From contig JAFYPU010000006.1 of NCBI GenBank assembly GCA_017547385.1, positions 1 to 64,000 on the forward strand: a DNA stretch of 64,000 nucleotides, written 5' to 3'. Numbering within the stretch: the stretch's first letter is position 1; every line of letters starts with the position of its first letter. Positions 31,891-42,951 of this stretch are shown piece by piece. The notes under the pieces were generated by a model. That model saw nothing but the letters and a program-made list of their open reading frames with translations. It did no database searches and was not told the DNA's origin. Source of the stretch: Bacteroidaceae bacterium. GTDB taxonomy: Bacteria; Bacteroidota; Bacteroidia; Bacteroidales; Bacteroidaceae. Position numbers and translations under genes: made by a program.

Positions 31891-34506
31891 CTATCCCTTG
31901 AGGATGTTCTTGATGTCATTGAGCTTGTTGAGTGCCTCCATGGGGGTGAGGTTGTTGACATCGAGTTGCAGGATTTGGTCGCGTATTTGTGTGAGAACGG
32001 GGTCGTCGAGTTGGAAGAAGTTGAGCTGTGTGCTGTCGCCTGAGGGAGCTTCGACCATGCGTTGCACGGCTTCGCGGTGGCTGCCGTTGTGCGAGTTGTT
32101 GGCTTCGAGTTCGTGGAGGATGGTTTCGGCACGCTTCACGATGGCTGTGGGCATGCCGGCGATTTTTGCCACGTGTATACCGAAAGAGTGTTCTGAGCCG
32201 CCGGGCATTAATTTGCGCAGGAACACCACACGGCCGTTCACTTCGCGAACACTCACATTGTAGTTGCGAATGCGCGGAAAGAGCTTTTCCATTTCGTTCA
32301 GCTCGTGATAGTGTGTGGCAAAGAGGGTGCGTGCGTGGGCATCGGGGTTCTCGTGAATATGCTCCACGATGGACCACGCGATGGAGATGCCGTCGTAGGT
32401 GGAAGTGCCTCGGCCCAGTTCGTCAAAGAGTACCAGGCTGCGGGCAGTGAGGTTGTTCATGATGTTGGAGGCTTCGCTCATTTCCACCATGAAGGTGCTC
32501 TCGCCGGCCGATATGTTGTCGCTCGCTCCGACGCGGGTGAAGATTTTGTCCACCAATCCGATGTGCGCCTGCTCGGCAGGCACGAACGAGCCGATTTGTG
32601 CCAAGAGCGTTATCAAGGCCGTCTGGCGCAGCAGCGCACTCTTACCGGCCATGTTCGGACCAGTGATGATGATGATTTGTTGTTTCTCGCTGTCGAGCAT
32701 CACATCATTGGCCACATACTCCTCGCCGGCCGGCATCTGTGTCTCGATCACGGGGTGGCGACCTTGACGTATGTCGAGGGTGAGGCTCTCGTCGATGACG
32801 GGGCGCACATATCGGTTTTGCTGCGCCACTTGTGCAAGCGAGTGCAAGCAGTCCAGTTCCGACAGAGCGGTGGCGTTGCGTTGCAGCAAGGCAATGAAAC
32901 CTGTGGCGGCCGACACGAGGTCGTTGAAGAGGGCGGCTTCGAGCGACAAGATGCGCTCTTCGGCTCCGAGGATTTTCTCCTCGTATTCTTTCAGTTCTTG
33001 TGTGATGTATCGTTCGGCATTCACAAGTGTTTGCTTGCGAATCCATGTTTCGGGCACTTGGTCGCGATAAGTGTTGCGCACCTCGATGTAGTAGCCAAAG
33101 ACGTTGTTGAAGCCGATTTTGAGGCTCTGAATGCCCGTGGCTTCTGCTTCGCGCTGCTGGATGCGGAGCAGATAATCCTTGCCCGAGGTGGAGATGCTGC
33201 GAAGTTCGTCCAGTTGTTCGTTCACGCCGGCGGCAATCACTCCTCCGCGGTTGAGCATGGCCGGGGGGTCGGTTTGCAATTCGCGGCGAATGCGGCTCGC
33301 CAATTCATCGCAAGTGTCGAGACGCAGCCCCACGGAGCGGATGCTTTCATCATCGGCTCCGGCGCAGGCGGCTTTGATTTGTCCGATGCTGTCAAGGGCA
33401 ACGCGCAACTGTTGCATTTCGCGTGGGTTGACGCGTGCCACTGCCACTTTCGAAACAATGCGTTCCAGATCGCCGATGCGCGAGAGGGCTTCTTGGCACA
33501 GTTCGCGGAAGTCAGGATGACGGAAGAAGAATTCCACGCCTGCCTGACGGGCGCTTATCTCAGCCACGGAGCGCAGTGGGAACATCACCCAGCGGTGCAG
33601 CTGTCGGGCTCCCATCGGTGTGAGGGTGCGGTCGATGACGCTGAGCAGTGAGCGGCCGCCTTCGCACATGGGGCTGACAAGTTCGAGGTTGCGTGCAGTG
33701 AACTTATCGATGCGCACGAAACGGCTCTCCTCGATGCGTGTGAGCCGTGTGATGTGTTTGATGTTGTTGTGAAGCGTCAGTTCAAGATAGGAAAGCACGG
33801 CACCGGCTGCCACTGTGGCAGCGTGCAGATGGTCAACACCGAAGCCTTTCAGATTTTTCACTGCGAAATGTTTCAGCAGCTTTTCGCGTGCATTTTCGGC
33901 AAAAGCCCAATCTTCCAGTTCGTAAACAAAATGTTTGTTGCCGAAGAGCGAAATGAGCCGTTCCTTTCGGCCGCGCTCCACAAGCACTTCCTTGGGAGCA
34001 AAACCGCTCAGCAATTTGTCGATATACTCGGGCACGCCTTCGGCCACCAGAAATTCGCCTGTGGAAATGTCGAGAAGCGAAAGACCGAGTTCGCCTTTGC
34101 CGAAATGAACGGCGGCCAGAAAATTGTTTTCGCGACTCACCAACACGTTATCGGTGAGTGCCACACCCGGCGTAACGAGTTCGGTAATGCCGCGCTTTAC
34201 CAGCTTTTTTGCCAGTTTAGGGTCTTCCAGCTGGTCGCAAATGGCCACTCTGTAGCCGGCACGGATGAGGCGCGGCAGATAGGTGTCGAGCGCATGGTGT
34301 GGGAAGCCGGCCATCTCAGTGGGACGGGCTTCCTTGTTGTTGCGATATGTGAGGGTGATACCGAGCACTTGTGAGGCTAAAACAGCATCGTCGCAATATG
34401 TTTCGTAGAAGTCGCCGCAGCGAAACAGCAAGACGGCATCAGGGTGTTGAGCCTTGAAGTCGTGAAACTGCTTCATCATGGGTGTGAGTGCTTCTTTTTG
34501 TGCCAT
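31891..34506 (-). CDS. mutS: DNA mismatch repair protein MutS
   Basis: The protein has 871 residues from ATG 34506 ([18 protein letters not shown]). MutS recognises mispairs and small loops and recruits MutL. The mismatch-wedge motif is GDFYETY (Phe-x-Glu), Walker A is [13 protein letters not shown], and [12 protein letters not shown] and the HYHEL segment follow. The C-terminal ~60 residues end [12 protein letters not shown] longer frame to 34626 exists, but a -7 box at 34600-34607 lies within it, so the later start is right. The gene is apparently monocistronic. Confidence 0.97.
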   Translation of the reverse strand: MAQKEALTPMMKQFHDFKAQHPDAVLLFRCGDFYETYCDDAVLASQVLGITLTYRNNKEARPTEMAGFPHHALDTYLPRLIRAGYRVAICDQLEDPKLAKKLVKRGITELVTPGVALTDNVLVSRENNFLAAVHFGKGELGLSLLDISTGEFLVAEGVPEYIDKLLSGFAPKEVLVERGRKERLISLFGNKHFVYELEDWAFAENAREKLLKHFAVKNLKGFGVDHLHAATVAAGAVLSYLELTLHNNIKHITRLTRIEESRFVRIDKFTARNLELVSPMCEGGRSLLSVIDRTLTPMGARQLHRWVMFPLRSVAEISARQAGVEFFFRHPDFRELCQEALSRIGDLERIVSKVAVARVNPREMQQLRVALDSIGQIKAACAGADDESIRSVGLRLDTCDELASRIRRELQTDPPAMLNRGGVIAAGVNEQLDELRSISTSGKDYLLRIQQREAEATGIQSLKIGFNNVFGYYIEVRNTYRDQVPETWIRKQTLVNAERYITQELKEYEEKILGAEERILSLEAALFNDLVSAATGFIALLQRNATALSELDCLHSLAQVAQQNRYVRPVIDESLTLDIRQGRHPVIETQMPAGEEYVANDVMLDSEKQQIIIITGPNMAGKSALLRQTALITLLAQIGSFVPAEQAHIGLVDKIFTRVGASDNISAGESTFMVEMSEASNIMNNLTARSLVLFDELGRGTSTYDGISIAWSIVEHIHENPDAHARTLFATHYHELNEMEKLFPRIRNYNVSVREVNGRVVFLRKLMPGGSEHSFGIHVAKIAGMPTAIVKRAETILHELEANNSHNGSHREAVQRMVEAPSGDSTQLNFFQLDDPVLTQIRDQILQLDVNNLTPMEALNKLNDIKNILKG

Positions 34507-34599
34507 ATTGCGTAAGGGTGTTATAGAGGAGTTCGTAAAGTGTCGGGTGGATTGTTTTTTGCCGTTCCGGCAATGGTGATACATCAATGTATCAAGGCA

Positions 34600-34607
34600 C
34601 AAAGATA
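34600..34607 (-). promoter_or_regulatory. -7 box of mutS
   Basis: TATCTTTG on the minus strand, ~95 bp upstream of the mutS ATG. Confidence 0.55.
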
Positions 34608-34647
34608 GCAAAAAAACAGGAAGCAAAAGGTGCTTGGCTTTGTTTGA

Positions 34648-34712
34648 AAATCTGCAGTGCTCGCGCGAATTTCTGCGAGCACCGGGGAAATTTCTGCGAG
34701 CACTGCAGAATT
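34648..34712. repeat. 21-bp-period hairpin array, three linkers
   Basis: Linkers AGTGCTC (34656), GAGCACC (34677) and GAGCACT (34698) are exactly 21 bp apart, with 14-mers GCGCGAATTTCTGC and GGGGAAATTTCTGC between. The first linker is in reverse orientation. It lies between the mutS promoter and the secDF terminator. Confidence 0.75.
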
Positions 34713-34754
34713 GGTTCCGTCTGCATGGCCTTTTTCATGAGATATATAAAGAAA

Positions 34755-34786
34755 GCGGCGCAACCCGTTGTGAGGATTGCGCCGCT
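34755..34786 (-). terminator. secDF terminator
   Basis: GCGGCGCAA pairs with TTGCGCCGC around a 12-nt loop, followed on the minus strand by TTTCTTTATAT. It lies ~30 bp after the secDF stop. Confidence 0.75.
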
Positions 34787-34814
34787 AGTTTATTGCTGTA
34801 AAGTTGGCTTCAAC

Positions 34815-37800
34815 TTATTTCTTCGCAGCCTTTTCGGCTTTCTTACCAATCACCTTGAGGGCGATGGGAGCAGCCAGGAAGATGGAAGAGAGCGTGCCGA
34901 ACACAACGCCAAGAATCATGGCGAATGCGAACGAACGGATGCTGTCTCCACCCAGGAAGAAGATGCAGAGCAACACGAGGAGGGTGGTGCCGGAAGTCAT
35001 GATGGTACGACCCAAAGTGCTGTTGATTGACATGTTGAACAACTCGAAACGGTTGCGTGTGGGATAGAGACCGATGTTTTCACGGATACGGTCGAACACC
35101 ACCACCTTGTCGTTGATTGAATAACCGATAGCAGTCAGCACTGCACCGATGAAGGTTTGGTCAACTTCGAGGCTGAAGGGCACCCATCCCCAGCAGATGG
35201 CATACATACCGATGATGAGCAGTGTGTCGATGGTCAGTGCAGCCACAGAACCGATGGAGAATGCCACATCACGGAAGCGGATGAGGATGTAAAAGAAGAT
35301 GGCGATGAGCGAAAGGATCACGGCTTTCACAGCTCCGGCAGCCATATCGGCAGCCACTGAGGGACCTACCTTCTGAGCGGAGATGATAGAACCACCGGCC
35401 TTGTTGTCGCGGTCGATAAAGGTGGCGTAATCAGCTGTGATGAGTTTAGCCTTTGTCAAAGCATCATAGATGAACTTCTCAACTTCTTGGTCGATGTTTT
35501 CAGCGTCGTCGTTGATGCGATAGTTGGTGGTCAGACGCACGGCCTCGTTGCTGGTAGTGGTGATGGAAATGGCACTGACGTTTGCGTCAGGGTCTTTCGC
35601 ATTCACTTCCTTGGCAACAGCTTCTCTCACTTCTTCGGGAGTAACATCCTTCTGCTCAAATTCGATCACGAAGTTGCGTCCACCGGTGAAGTCGATGCCC
35701 TTTGACAATCCGCGGAGGCCCAGGAAGCCGGCGCAGAGCAAGATGGCCACACCGAAAATCACGAAAGAACTCTTGGCTTTGCCCATGAAGTTGTAGGCAG
35801 TGTTTTCCAGGAATCCCTTAGAGAGCTTGGTGGTGAAAGTGAGGTTCTGCCACTTTTCCTTGTTGGTGAAGTGTTCGTACACGATGCGCGTCATCCAAAC
35901 TGCAGTGAAGAACGAAGCACAGATACCGATGGCCAACGTTACGGCGAAGCCACGGATAGGTCCTGTACCGAAGTTGTAGAGGATGATGGCAGTGATGATA
36001 GAAGTCAGGTTGGAGTCGAAGATGGCGGAGAACGCGTTGCCATAACCGTCGGCGATGGCTTGCTTGATGTTCTTACCGGCGCGGAGTTCTTCCTTGGTAC
36101 GTTCGTAGATGAGCACGTTGGCGTCAACGGCCATACCCAGTGAGAGCACAAGACCGGCGATACCGCTCATGGTCAGAGCTGCCTGGAATGAAGTCAGCAC
36201 TCCGAAGGTCAGGAAGAAGTTGAACAAGAGCGCGCAGTTGGCCACCATTCCGGGAATGAGGCCATAGTAGGCGCACATGAAAATCATGAGGAGAACGAAG
36301 GCCACGATGCAGGCAGTGAAACCGGCATTGATGGAGGCGGCACCGAGGCTCGGACCTACGGTTTCTTCCTGCACGATTTGAGTGGGAGCAGGCATCTTAC
36401 CGCTACGCAGCACGTTGGCCAAGTCTTTGGTATCCTCGATGGTGAATTGTCCGGAGATTTGTGAAGTGCCGCCGGTGATTTCGGTCTGCACAACAGGGGC
36501 ACTGTAAACAAATCCGTCCAACACGATGGCTACGCACTTCTTCAGATTTTTCTTGGTGAGCTTTGCCCAATCCTGGCTACCCATGGTGGTCATGGTCATC
36601 GACACGATGGGATTGTGATACTGGTCAAAGTCGTCGCGAGCATCGGCAATCACGTCGCCGGCCATTGAGGGGGCACCATTGTCAGCCTTGAGGGCATAAA
36701 GTTCGAAGTAGTTGCCCTTAACGAAGTTCACAGGCTTCACACCCCAAGCCAAATGCAGATCGGCGGGAAGATATTCGCGAGCCACTTCGCTTTGCAGATA
36801 AGCATTCACTGCGGCTGTGTCGCTGCTCTTGGCGATACCCACAATGCAACCGGTGGGGCTCATGAAACCTGCATCTTGCAGGAGGAGAGCCAGCAACGGA
36901 TGCTCTTTCTTGAGGTTCTCGGTGTTGACAGCGGGAGCTGCGGTCTTGTCGGCCTGCTGGCCACCCTTCAATTGTGTGAGGGCAGAAGCAGAATCGGTAG
37001 CGGCGGCTTGAGCCACAGCAGTGGTATCAACCTTTGCGCTGGCGGCAGTGTCGGCCACGGCAGCCTCGCCTTTGTTGATTTGAGCCAAACGCTTGTCGAG
37101 AGCCGTCAGTGCGGGGTTAACTTCGTTCACGGTGTAAGTTTCCCAGAACTCGAGGTTGGCGCTTCCCTGGAGGAGCTTGCGCACACGCTCGGGCTCTTTG
37201 ATACCCGGCATTTCGACCATGATTTGTCCGATCTGACCCTTGCCTTCCAGCATTTGGATGTTGGGCTGTGCCACACCGAACTGGTCGATACGCTGACGCA
37301 CCACTTCGTATGAGTTTGCCACAGCGGCTTTCACCTCTTCGGCAATCACTTTTTGCACCTGTTCGTCGGTGGAATTGGGAGTGATGTTGCGCTCTTTGAG
37401 TTTCAGAGAGAAGATGCCTCCGAGTTGATCCTTGCCGTTTTGCTCTTGGTATTTCTTCACGAAGAGCTCCACGAAGTCGCCTGTGCCGTTCTTTGCTTCA
37501 GCGCGTGCATCGGCAATGGCTTTGGCCACTTTGGGATCGTTGGCATTCGAACCTGCGAGATTTTTCACCACATCGGGAACGGAAACTTCGAGAATGACGT
37601 TCATACCGCCCTTAAGGTCGAGTCCGAGTCCGATTTGCAGCTCCTCACAACGCTTCAGCGTGTAACCCAACCACACGTTCTCGTTACGCATGGAGTCGAG
37701 GTATGCTTTGCCGTTTTCGCCCATGGCCTCAGCTTTGTTCTCATAGTGGTTGGTAACCACAGAGAAAGAGAGGTAGAAAAGGCAAATCAGGGTCAGCAGA

Positions 37801-37835
37801 ACTGCGATAAGTTTTACAAATCCTTTGTTTTGCAT
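34815..37835 (-). CDS. secDF: fused protein translocase subunit SecDF
   Basis: The 1006 residues join SecD (1-~650) and SecF (~680-1006), the proton-driven accessory of the SecYEG translocon. Signs are QIGLGLDLKGGMNVILEV, GVAQPNIQMLEGKGQIGQIMVEMPG (read in two parts), TIEDTKDLANVLRSGKMPAP, the SecD helix MAVDANVLIYERTKEE, the SecF motif GLSKGIDFTGGRNFVIEF and SINDKVVVFDRIRE. The periplasmic P1 region has a long Ala/Thr/Lys-rich insert around residues 260-310. The fused form is usual in Bacteroidetes. About 12 membrane helices are expected. Confidence 0.96.
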   Translation of the reverse strand: MQNKGFVKLIAVLLTLICLFYLSFSVVTNHYENKAEAMGENGKAYLDSMRNENVWLGYTLKRCEELQIGLGLDLKGGMNVILEVSVPDVVKNLAGSNANDPKVAKAIADARAEAKNGTGDFVELFVKKYQEQNGKDQLGGIFSLKLKERNITPNSTDEQVQKVIAEEVKAAVANSYEVVRQRIDQFGVAQPNIQMLEGKGQIGQIMVEMPGIKEPERVRKLLQGSANLEFWETYTVNEVNPALTALDKRLAQINKGEAAVADTAASAKVDTTAVAQAAATDSASALTQLKGGQQADKTAAPAVNTENLKKEHPLLALLLQDAGFMSPTGCIVGIAKSSDTAAVNAYLQSEVAREYLPADLHLAWGVKPVNFVKGNYFELYALKADNGAPSMAGDVIADARDDFDQYHNPIVSMTMTTMGSQDWAKLTKKNLKKCVAIVLDGFVYSAPVVQTEITGGTSQISGQFTIEDTKDLANVLRSGKMPAPTQIVQEETVGPSLGAASINAGFTACIVAFVLLMIFMCAYYGLIPGMVANCALLFNFFLTFGVLTSFQAALTMSGIAGLVLSLGMAVDANVLIYERTKEELRAGKNIKQAIADGYGNAFSAIFDSNLTSIITAIILYNFGTGPIRGFAVTLAIGICASFFTAVWMTRIVYEHFTNKEKWQNLTFTTKLSKGFLENTAYNFMGKAKSSFVIFGVAILLCAGFLGLRGLSKGIDFTGGRNFVIEFEQKDVTPEEVREAVAKEVNAKDPDANVSAISITTTSNEAVRLTTNYRINDDAENIDQEVEKFIYDALTKAKLITADYATFIDRDNKAGGSIISAQKVGPSVAADMAAGAVKAVILSLIAIFFYILIRFRDVAFSIGSVAALTIDTLLIIGMYAICWGWVPFSLEVDQTFIGAVLTAIGYSINDKVVVFDRIRENIGLYPTRNRFELFNMSINSTLGRTIMTSGTTLLVLLCIFFLGGDSIRSFAFAMILGVVFGTLSSIFLAAPIALKVIGKKAEKAAKK

Positions 37836-38113
37836 TTTAGAATGAAGTGTTTATGTATTATGAATTTATTGGCAGGGTTTGCATAGTTGACGGGCATTGT
37901 TGCAGATGCCAAGAAGGCATGCACGAGCCGCCACTGCATAGTTTTGAACGTGCAAATATACTGATTTTTTCTGACTCACAAGGTTGAAGCCTTTTTAATT
38001 GAAGATTTTGGCGCACCTTGTGCTTTGCAAAAAATCCGTGAAGCTTTGGGATTTTGTTTTCTTTGGGTGAGGATGTGCTGGGGTGAAGTGTGAAAAATGC
38101 GGTGTGCTTTGTT
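37836..38113. other. secDF upstream region, no gene
   Basis: This gap carries the secDF leader. No clear TAnnTTTG box and no gene are seen. Worn GC/AT alternations near 38000-38050 may be a degenerate relative of the hairpin arrays. Confidence 0.3.
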
Positions 38114-38179
38114 GGAATTTCCGCAGTGCTTGCAGATTTTTCTACGAGCACTGCAGAAAAATCTGCAAGCACTGCGGGT
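38114..38179. repeat. 21-bp-period hairpin array, three linkers
   Basis: Linkers AGTGCTT (38125), GAGCACT (38146) and AAGCACT (38167), exactly 21 bp apart, with 14-mers GCAGATTTTTCTAC and GCAGAAAAATCTGC. It lies between the divergent secDF and small-RNA transcription units. Confidence 0.75.
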
Positions 38180-38327
38180 TTTATGCCCTCGGGTACGTTT
38201 CTGTGGTGAGGGTTTGAAAGTGTCAGGGTTTGGCAGGTGGGGATTTCAAAAAGCGGTCTCTTTGTTAAAAAAGTGCGAAATTGAGGATTTTTTCCACCCG
38301 TTTTCTTGCGGTCGGTGCGCCGGGCCG

Positions 38328-38335
38328 TATCTTTG
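38328..38335 (+). promoter_or_regulatory. -7 box of small RNA copy 2
   Basis: TATCTTTG with TTG 19 bp upstream, the same layout as copy 1. Confidence 0.65.
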
Positions 38336-38341
38336 CATCGT

Positions 38342-38402
38342 GTTTTTCATAGTATTAGATTTAAGGTAATTAAGGTTGGGATACAGCGGTATCCCTTTTT
38401 TT
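38342..38402 (+). ncRNA. putative ~60-nt small RNA, copy 2
   Basis: After the -7 box comes GCATCGTGTTTTTCATAGTA, then TTAGATTTAAGG, and the terminator GGGATAC-AGCG-GTATCCC with eight T (38378-38403). It matches copy 1 at 7778-7838 almost base for base, including the promoter spacing. A separate promoter for the next gene lies at 38491, so this unit ends before it. Function is unknown. Confidence 0.7.
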
Positions 38403-38490
38403 TGTGCTTGTGCGTTGCTTCGGGCGCGGTCGGGAGTGTTGGCAAAGCTTAAAACGGAATTTCTTGTACGGCTCTTTCTTTGCTTTGTTG

Positions 38491-38498
38491 TATCTTTG
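38491..38498 (+). promoter_or_regulatory. -7 box of the rhomboid gene
   Basis: TATCTTTG, 56 bp before ATG 38554 and inside the longer open frame, so it fixes the later start. Confidence 0.6.
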
Positions 38499-38553
38499 CA
38501 TGTGCAACGTGGGGAGTCTGCTCCCCCACCCTATACATATAATTATATATAAG

Positions 38554-39483
38554 ATGCTCAGAAACATCCCTCCCGTAACCAAAAATTTGCTCATCATCAA
38601 CTGTCTGGCTTTCTTTGCGCAGTATGTTTTCGAGCAAAGAGGTTTTGATTTTTCTCATTATGCCGGTTTGCACTATGTGTTGGCACCCGACTTTCGGCCG
38701 TGGCAGTTGTTGACTTATATGTTCTTGCACGGCAATCTGACCCACCTTTTGTTCAATATGTTCTCCCTCTGGATGTTTGGTCGCATCATCGAGGGGGTGC
38801 TTGGCTCGCGCCGCTTTCTGATTTATTATTTGGTGTGCGGCATCGGTGCCGGCTTGTGTCAGGAACTGTGGCAGACGGGCGAATACTTCCTCTCCGGTCT
38901 GGCCAACTATGATTGGGTGAACACGGGTTCCGGCCTGATGACCAAGGCTGCCTATCTTAACCTTTGGACCACCATCGGAGCCAGCGGTGCGTGTTATGGC
39001 ATTCTGTTGGCTTACGGAATGGCTTTCCCCAACGAGCGCATCATGTTGCTCATTCCGCCCATCCCGATGAAAGCCAAATACTTTGTGGCGGGATATGCCG
39101 CCATCGAGCTTTTCTCGGCTTTCACCTCGGATGGCAACATTGCACACTTCGCCCACCTTGGCGGTATGCTCTTCGGGTGGTTGTTGCTGACGTATTGGCG
39201 CAATCACGGTCGCACCGGATATGGGGGCGCAGCCTGGGGGCGACCGTCGTTGTGGCAACGCTTCACTGACAAATGCAAGGGGGCGTTCCGCAAAAAGCCT
39301 CGCATGAAAGTTTCGGCCGGGGGCAGAAATTTCAAGGACCGTGGCGAAGATTATGACTTCAATGCCCGAAAAGCGGAGCGCGAACAGCGAGTGGACAAAA
39401 TCCTGGAGAAGATAAAGCGGTCGGGCTATGAAAGTCTGACCGATGAGGAAAAGCGCGACCTATTCGAAGGTAGCCGAAAATAA
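38554..39483 (+). CDS. rhomboid-family intramembrane serine protease
   Basis: The protein has 309 residues from ATG 38554 (MLRNIPPVTKNLL). Rhomboids cleave membrane proteins within the bilayer. The N-side motif HGNLTHLLFNMFSLWMFG, the catalytic Ser in TIGASGACYG and the His in HFAHLGGMLFGW are all present. Residues ~225-309 form a basic cytoplasmic tail ending YESLTDEEKRDLFEGSRK, a pattern seen in Bacteroidetes rhomboids. The endonuclease/phosphatase gene follows after 12 bp. Confidence 0.92.
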   Translation: MLRNIPPVTKNLLIINCLAFFAQYVFEQRGFDFSHYAGLHYVLAPDFRPWQLLTYMFLHGNLTHLLFNMFSLWMFGRIIEGVLGSRRFLIYYLVCGIGAGLCQELWQTGEYFLSGLANYDWVNTGSGLMTKAAYLNLWTTIGASGACYGILLAYGMAFPNERIMLLIPPIPMKAKYFVAGYAAIELFSAFTSDGNIAHFAHLGGMLFGWLLLTYWRNHGRTGYGGAAWGRPSLWQRFTDKCKGAFRKKPRMKVSAGGRNFKDRGEDYDFNARKAEREQRVDKILEKIKRSGYESLTDEEKRDLFEGSRK

Positions 39484-39495
39484 GCGCGAACCAAG

Positions 39496-40590
39496 ATGGC
39501 ACAAACGCGGAAAGCAAACACCTCCTCCTCTCTTCTGCAACGCTTCATGGCAGCGGCAGCCTGGGCAGCGGTATTGCTGTTGTGGGCCGGTGCTGCCAGT
39601 GTGTATGTCAACCCGTCGTGGTGTTCGTACATTGTGGTGCTGGGCATGGGCTTCCCGTTCCTGCTGGCCGGCACGCTGCTGATGCTTTTTCTCTGCCTGC
39701 TCTTTGCGCCGCGTCAGGCGTGGATACCGTTGGTGGGTGTGTTGGCATGTTTCGGCAGTGTGAGGGCATATTTTCCCATCAATTTCTCAAAAAAAGCTCC
39801 CGACAGTTGTCTTTCGCTCATTACCTACAACGTGCATGGTTGGGGGGATGCGAAAAATTGGGATGCCGACACCAATCGCACCGCGGCTTATCTGGCCGAC
39901 CGTGAAGCCGACATCATTTGTCTGCAAGAAGCTTATTGTGCCGACAAGGTGATGCAGAAAATCCGGACCACTCTCAACAGAAATCGGAAGATGTATTTCG
40001 ACAGCGTGAGGTTGTCGGAAAACCGGCTGGTGTGTTTTTCAGTTTTTCCAATTGTGGGGAAAGAAAAAATCTGTGGCAGTGGGATGAACGGTGCGGCTGT
40101 TTTCAAGTTGTTGCAAGCTCCCGGTGATACGCTGCTTGTGGTGAATTGTCATTTGCAAACAATGGGGCTTTCCGGAAAGGAACGTTCCAACTACAAAGAC
40201 ATGGTGCAGCGCAACCCCGACATCGATGTCGATGCCACTTCGCGCCGCCTCGTTTCCAAAATTGCGAAGGCCGGCAAGCTGCGCAGCAGACAGGCAGAGG
40301 CCGTTGCCGATTATGTGAAACGAAATGCCGGGCGGCCGGTGGTGGTGTGCGGTGATTTTAATGACACTCCCATTTCCTATACCTGCTACACCATTGGGCG
40401 CGATTTGCAAGATGCTTATCGAGCATCGGGCACGGGTTTGGGACGCACTTTCAATCGTGATGCCATGTTTGTGCGTATCGACCACATTTTTAGCAGCGAC
40501 CATTGGGAGGTTTTCGAGGCGCGGGTGGACGATTCGGTGTATCTTTCGGACCATCATCCGGTGCATTGCAAATTGTTGCGCAAGGAGTGA
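39496..40590 (+). CDS. membrane-anchored endonuclease/exonuclease/phosphatase family protein
   Basis: This 364-residue protein has two to three hydrophobic helices in its first ~95 residues and an EEP (DNase I-like) metallo-hydrolase domain after that. Marks are LSLITYNVHGWGD, DIICLQEAYCAD (metal Glu), VVCGDFNDTPISYT (Asp/Asn pair) and LSDHHPVHCKLL (catalytic Asp-His). Substrates of this family range from DNA to phosphoinositides and phosphodiesters; which one is not evident. It forms a likely operon with the rhomboid gene. Confidence 0.87.
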   Translation: MAQTRKANTSSSLLQRFMAAAAWAAVLLLWAGAASVYVNPSWCSYIVVLGMGFPFLLAGTLLMLFLCLLFAPRQAWIPLVGVLACFGSVRAYFPINFSKKAPDSCLSLITYNVHGWGDAKNWDADTNRTAAYLADREADIICLQEAYCADKVMQKIRTTLNRNRKMYFDSVRLSENRLVCFSVFPIVGKEKICGSGMNGAAVFKLLQAPGDTLLVVNCHLQTMGLSGKERSNYKDMVQRNPDIDVDATSRRLVSKIAKAGKLRSRQAEAVADYVKRNAGRPVVVCGDFNDTPISYTCYTIGRDLQDAYRASGTGLGRTFNRDAMFVRIDHIFSSDHWEVFEARVDDSVYLSDHHPVHCKLLRKE

Positions 40591-40642
40591 GCGAACGGCT
40601 TACGTTGTGTTGAAAAAAAGACCTTGCGGAGTACAAAAATTT

Positions 40643-40695
40643 ACTCGGCGTTTAGAATTTTCTGCGAGCACTGCAGAATTTTCTAAACGCCGAGT
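40643..40695. terminator. 21-bp-period hairpin between convergent EEP and metG genes
   Basis: The left arm starts ACTCGGCGTTTAGAATTTTC; the loop is GAGCACT; the right arm is its exact complement: 23-bp perfect stem. TTTTTTG follows on the plus strand. It probably ends both genes. Confidence 0.8.
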
Positions 40696-40740
40696 AGTTT
40701 TTTGCGCATCGCGTGCGCAGTTTTTATCGTTGTCTTCGGA

Positions 40741-42780
40741 TTACTTCACTTCGCTTCCGGGTTTCACTTCGCGGTCCACGGTGAGCACGCTCAGGCCTCC
40801 GTCGAAATTTTCGGCAGAGAGTATCATTCCCTGACTCTCGATGCCGCGCAGCTTGCGGGGCGGCAGGTTGGCGATGAAGCACACCTGTTTTCCGATGAGG
40901 TCTTCGGGATTGTAGTGCTTAGCAATGCCGCTCACGATGGTGCGGTTTTCCAATCCGTCGGCTATGAGGAAGCGCAACAGCTTGTCGGCCTTGGGAACGC
41001 GCTCGCACTCCACGACGGTTCCGACACGGATGTCGAGTTTCTCAAAGTCTTCGAAAGCGATGTCTTGGCGCACGGGGTTGGCCTTATAGGCTGCTGCTTC
41101 GTTGGCTTTCTTGGTGTCGAGCAGTTTCTGGATTTGTGCCTCGATGACGGCGTCTTCAATCTTTTCGAAGAGGAGTGCCGGTTCGTTGAGTTGGTGGCCT
41201 TCGGGCAGAAGGTCGGTGCTGCCCAGACGGTCCCACTCGGGACGCTCCACGTTGAGCATGTCGCGCAGACGTTCTGAAGAGAACGGCAGGAACGGTTCGA
41301 AAGCTATGGCAAGATTGGCCACCAATTGCAGCGAAAGGTTGATGACGGTCTTAACACGTTCGGGGTCGGTCTTGATAACCTTCCAAGGCTCGGAGTCGGC
41401 CAAATACTTGTTTCCGATGCGTGCCAGGTTCATGGCTTCTTTTTGTGCATCGCGGAAGCGGAATTCCTCGATGAGTTTTTCCACTTGTTCCTTCACACCG
41501 CGGAATTCGCGGATGGTTTCCAAGTCGTATTCGGTCAGTGTTCCGGCTGCGGGCACAATGCCGTCGTAGTATTTCTTTGTGAGTTGGAGGGCACGGTTCA
41601 CGAAGTTTCCGTAGACGGCCACCAATTCGTTGTTGTTGCGGGCCTGGAAGTCGCGCCATGTGAAGTTGTTGTCCTTTGTCTCGGGAGCATTGGCGGTGAG
41701 CACATAGCGCAACACGTCTTGTTTGCCGGGCATGTCGACAAGATATTCGTGCAACCAAACGGCCCAGTTGCGCGAGGTTGAAATTTTGTCGTCCTCAAGA
41801 TTGAGAAACTCGTTGGAGGGCACGTTGTCGGGCAGGATATATGAACCTTCGGCCTTCAGCATGGCGGGGAACACGATGCAATGGAACACGATGTTGTCCT
41901 TGCCGATGAAATGCACCAAGCGCGTGTCGGGTTGTTTCCACCACTTTTCCCAAGTGTCGGGAAGCAGTTCTTTGGTGTTCGAAATATAGCCGATGGGTGC
42001 GTCAAACCAGACGTAGAGCACTTTGCCGTCGGCTCCTTCAACGGGCACAGGAATTCCCCAATCGAGGTCGCGGCTCACGGCGCGGGGCTGAAGGCCCATG
42101 TCAAACCAGCTCTTGCACTGCCCCATCACGTTGCTGCGCCATTCGCGGTGTTGCTCGGTGATCCAAGGTTCGAGCCATGCTTGGTGCTTGTCGAGCGGCA
42201 GATACCAGTGTTTGGTCTTGCGGAGCACGGGCTTGGAGCCGCTCACGGCACTCTTGGGGTTGATGAGTTCGGTGGGCGAAAGGGCTGTGCCGCATTTTTC
42301 GCACTGGTCGCCATAGGCTCCCTCGGCATGGCAGTGGGGACATTCGCCCGTGATGTAGCGGTCGGCCAGGAAGGTCTGTGCTTCCTCATCGTAGTATTGT
42401 TCGCTTTCGCGCTCCACAAATTCTCCTTTGTCGTAGAGGCGACGGAAGAAGTCGGCCGCTGTTTTGTGGTGGGTTTCGGAGGAGGTACGGCTATATACGT
42501 CGAACGAAATGCCGAAGCCCTCGAACGATTCTTTGATCAACTTGTGGTATCTGTCCACAACGTCTTGCGGTGTACATCCCTCCTTGCGGGCGCGGATGGT
42601 GATGGGCACGCCGTGTTCGTCGGAGCCGCATACGTAGAGCACCTCACGACCCTTGAGGCGGAGGTAGCGTGTGTAGATGTCGGCAGGAACGTAAACGCCG
42701 GCCAGGTGTCCGATGTGAACACCGCCGTTGGCATAGGGCAAGGCGGCGGTTACCAATGTGCGATTGAATTTATGCTCCAT
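40741..42780 (-). CDS. metG: methionyl-tRNA synthetase
   Basis: The protein has 679 residues from ATG 42780 ([20 protein letters not shown]). The class I HIGH motif is HIGHLAG, the zinc knuckle is [18 protein letters not shown] and the KMSKS equivalent is DKISTSRNW, a known variant. Residues ~570-679 form a C-terminal EMAP/Trbp111-like tRNA-binding and dimerisation domain ([20 protein letters not shown], then [15 protein letters not shown]). The longer frame to 42987 starts in a hairpin repeat and is rejected. A near-match promoter TACCTTTA lies ~35 bp upstream. Confidence 0.97.
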   Translation of the reverse strand: MEHKFNRTLVTAALPYANGGVHIGHLAGVYVPADIYTRYLRLKGREVLYVCGSDEHGVPITIRARKEGCTPQDVVDRYHKLIKESFEGFGISFDVYSRTSSETHHKTAADFFRRLYDKGEFVERESEQYYDEEAQTFLADRYITGECPHCHAEGAYGDQCEKCGTALSPTELINPKSAVSGSKPVLRKTKHWYLPLDKHQAWLEPWITEQHREWRSNVMGQCKSWFDMGLQPRAVSRDLDWGIPVPVEGADGKVLYVWFDAPIGYISNTKELLPDTWEKWWKQPDTRLVHFIGKDNIVFHCIVFPAMLKAEGSYILPDNVPSNEFLNLEDDKISTSRNWAVWLHEYLVDMPGKQDVLRYVLTANAPETKDNNFTWRDFQARNNNELVAVYGNFVNRALQLTKKYYDGIVPAAGTLTEYDLETIREFRGVKEQVEKLIEEFRFRDAQKEAMNLARIGNKYLADSEPWKVIKTDPERVKTVINLSLQLVANLAIAFEPFLPFSSERLRDMLNVERPEWDRLGSTDLLPEGHQLNEPALLFEKIEDAVIEAQIQKLLDTKKANEAAAYKANPVRQDIAFEDFEKLDIRVGTVVECERVPKADKLLRFLIADGLENRTIVSGIAKHYNPEDLIGKQVCFIANLPPRKLRGIESQGMILSAENFDGGLSVLTVDREVKPGSEVK

Positions 42781-42951
42781 GTGTGTTCTTATTTCTATTT
42801 TCGGGGTGTAAAGGTACGGTTTTGTTTTCAGACAATCCCTTGTGCCTCTGCAAAAACTTGTGTGATAGTCGTGAGGAGGCATGTTTTGTGTTTTCAGAGG
42901 CATTCGGCAGGGGTTGTCCTCGAGGTGTTCAAGACGGGTGTGCTTGGGCGA

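Noticed and set aside
34507..34626. N-terminal extension of MutS
   Set aside because: A TAnnTTTG promoter lies inside it, and the extension is Cys/His/Ser-rich without similarity to MutS.
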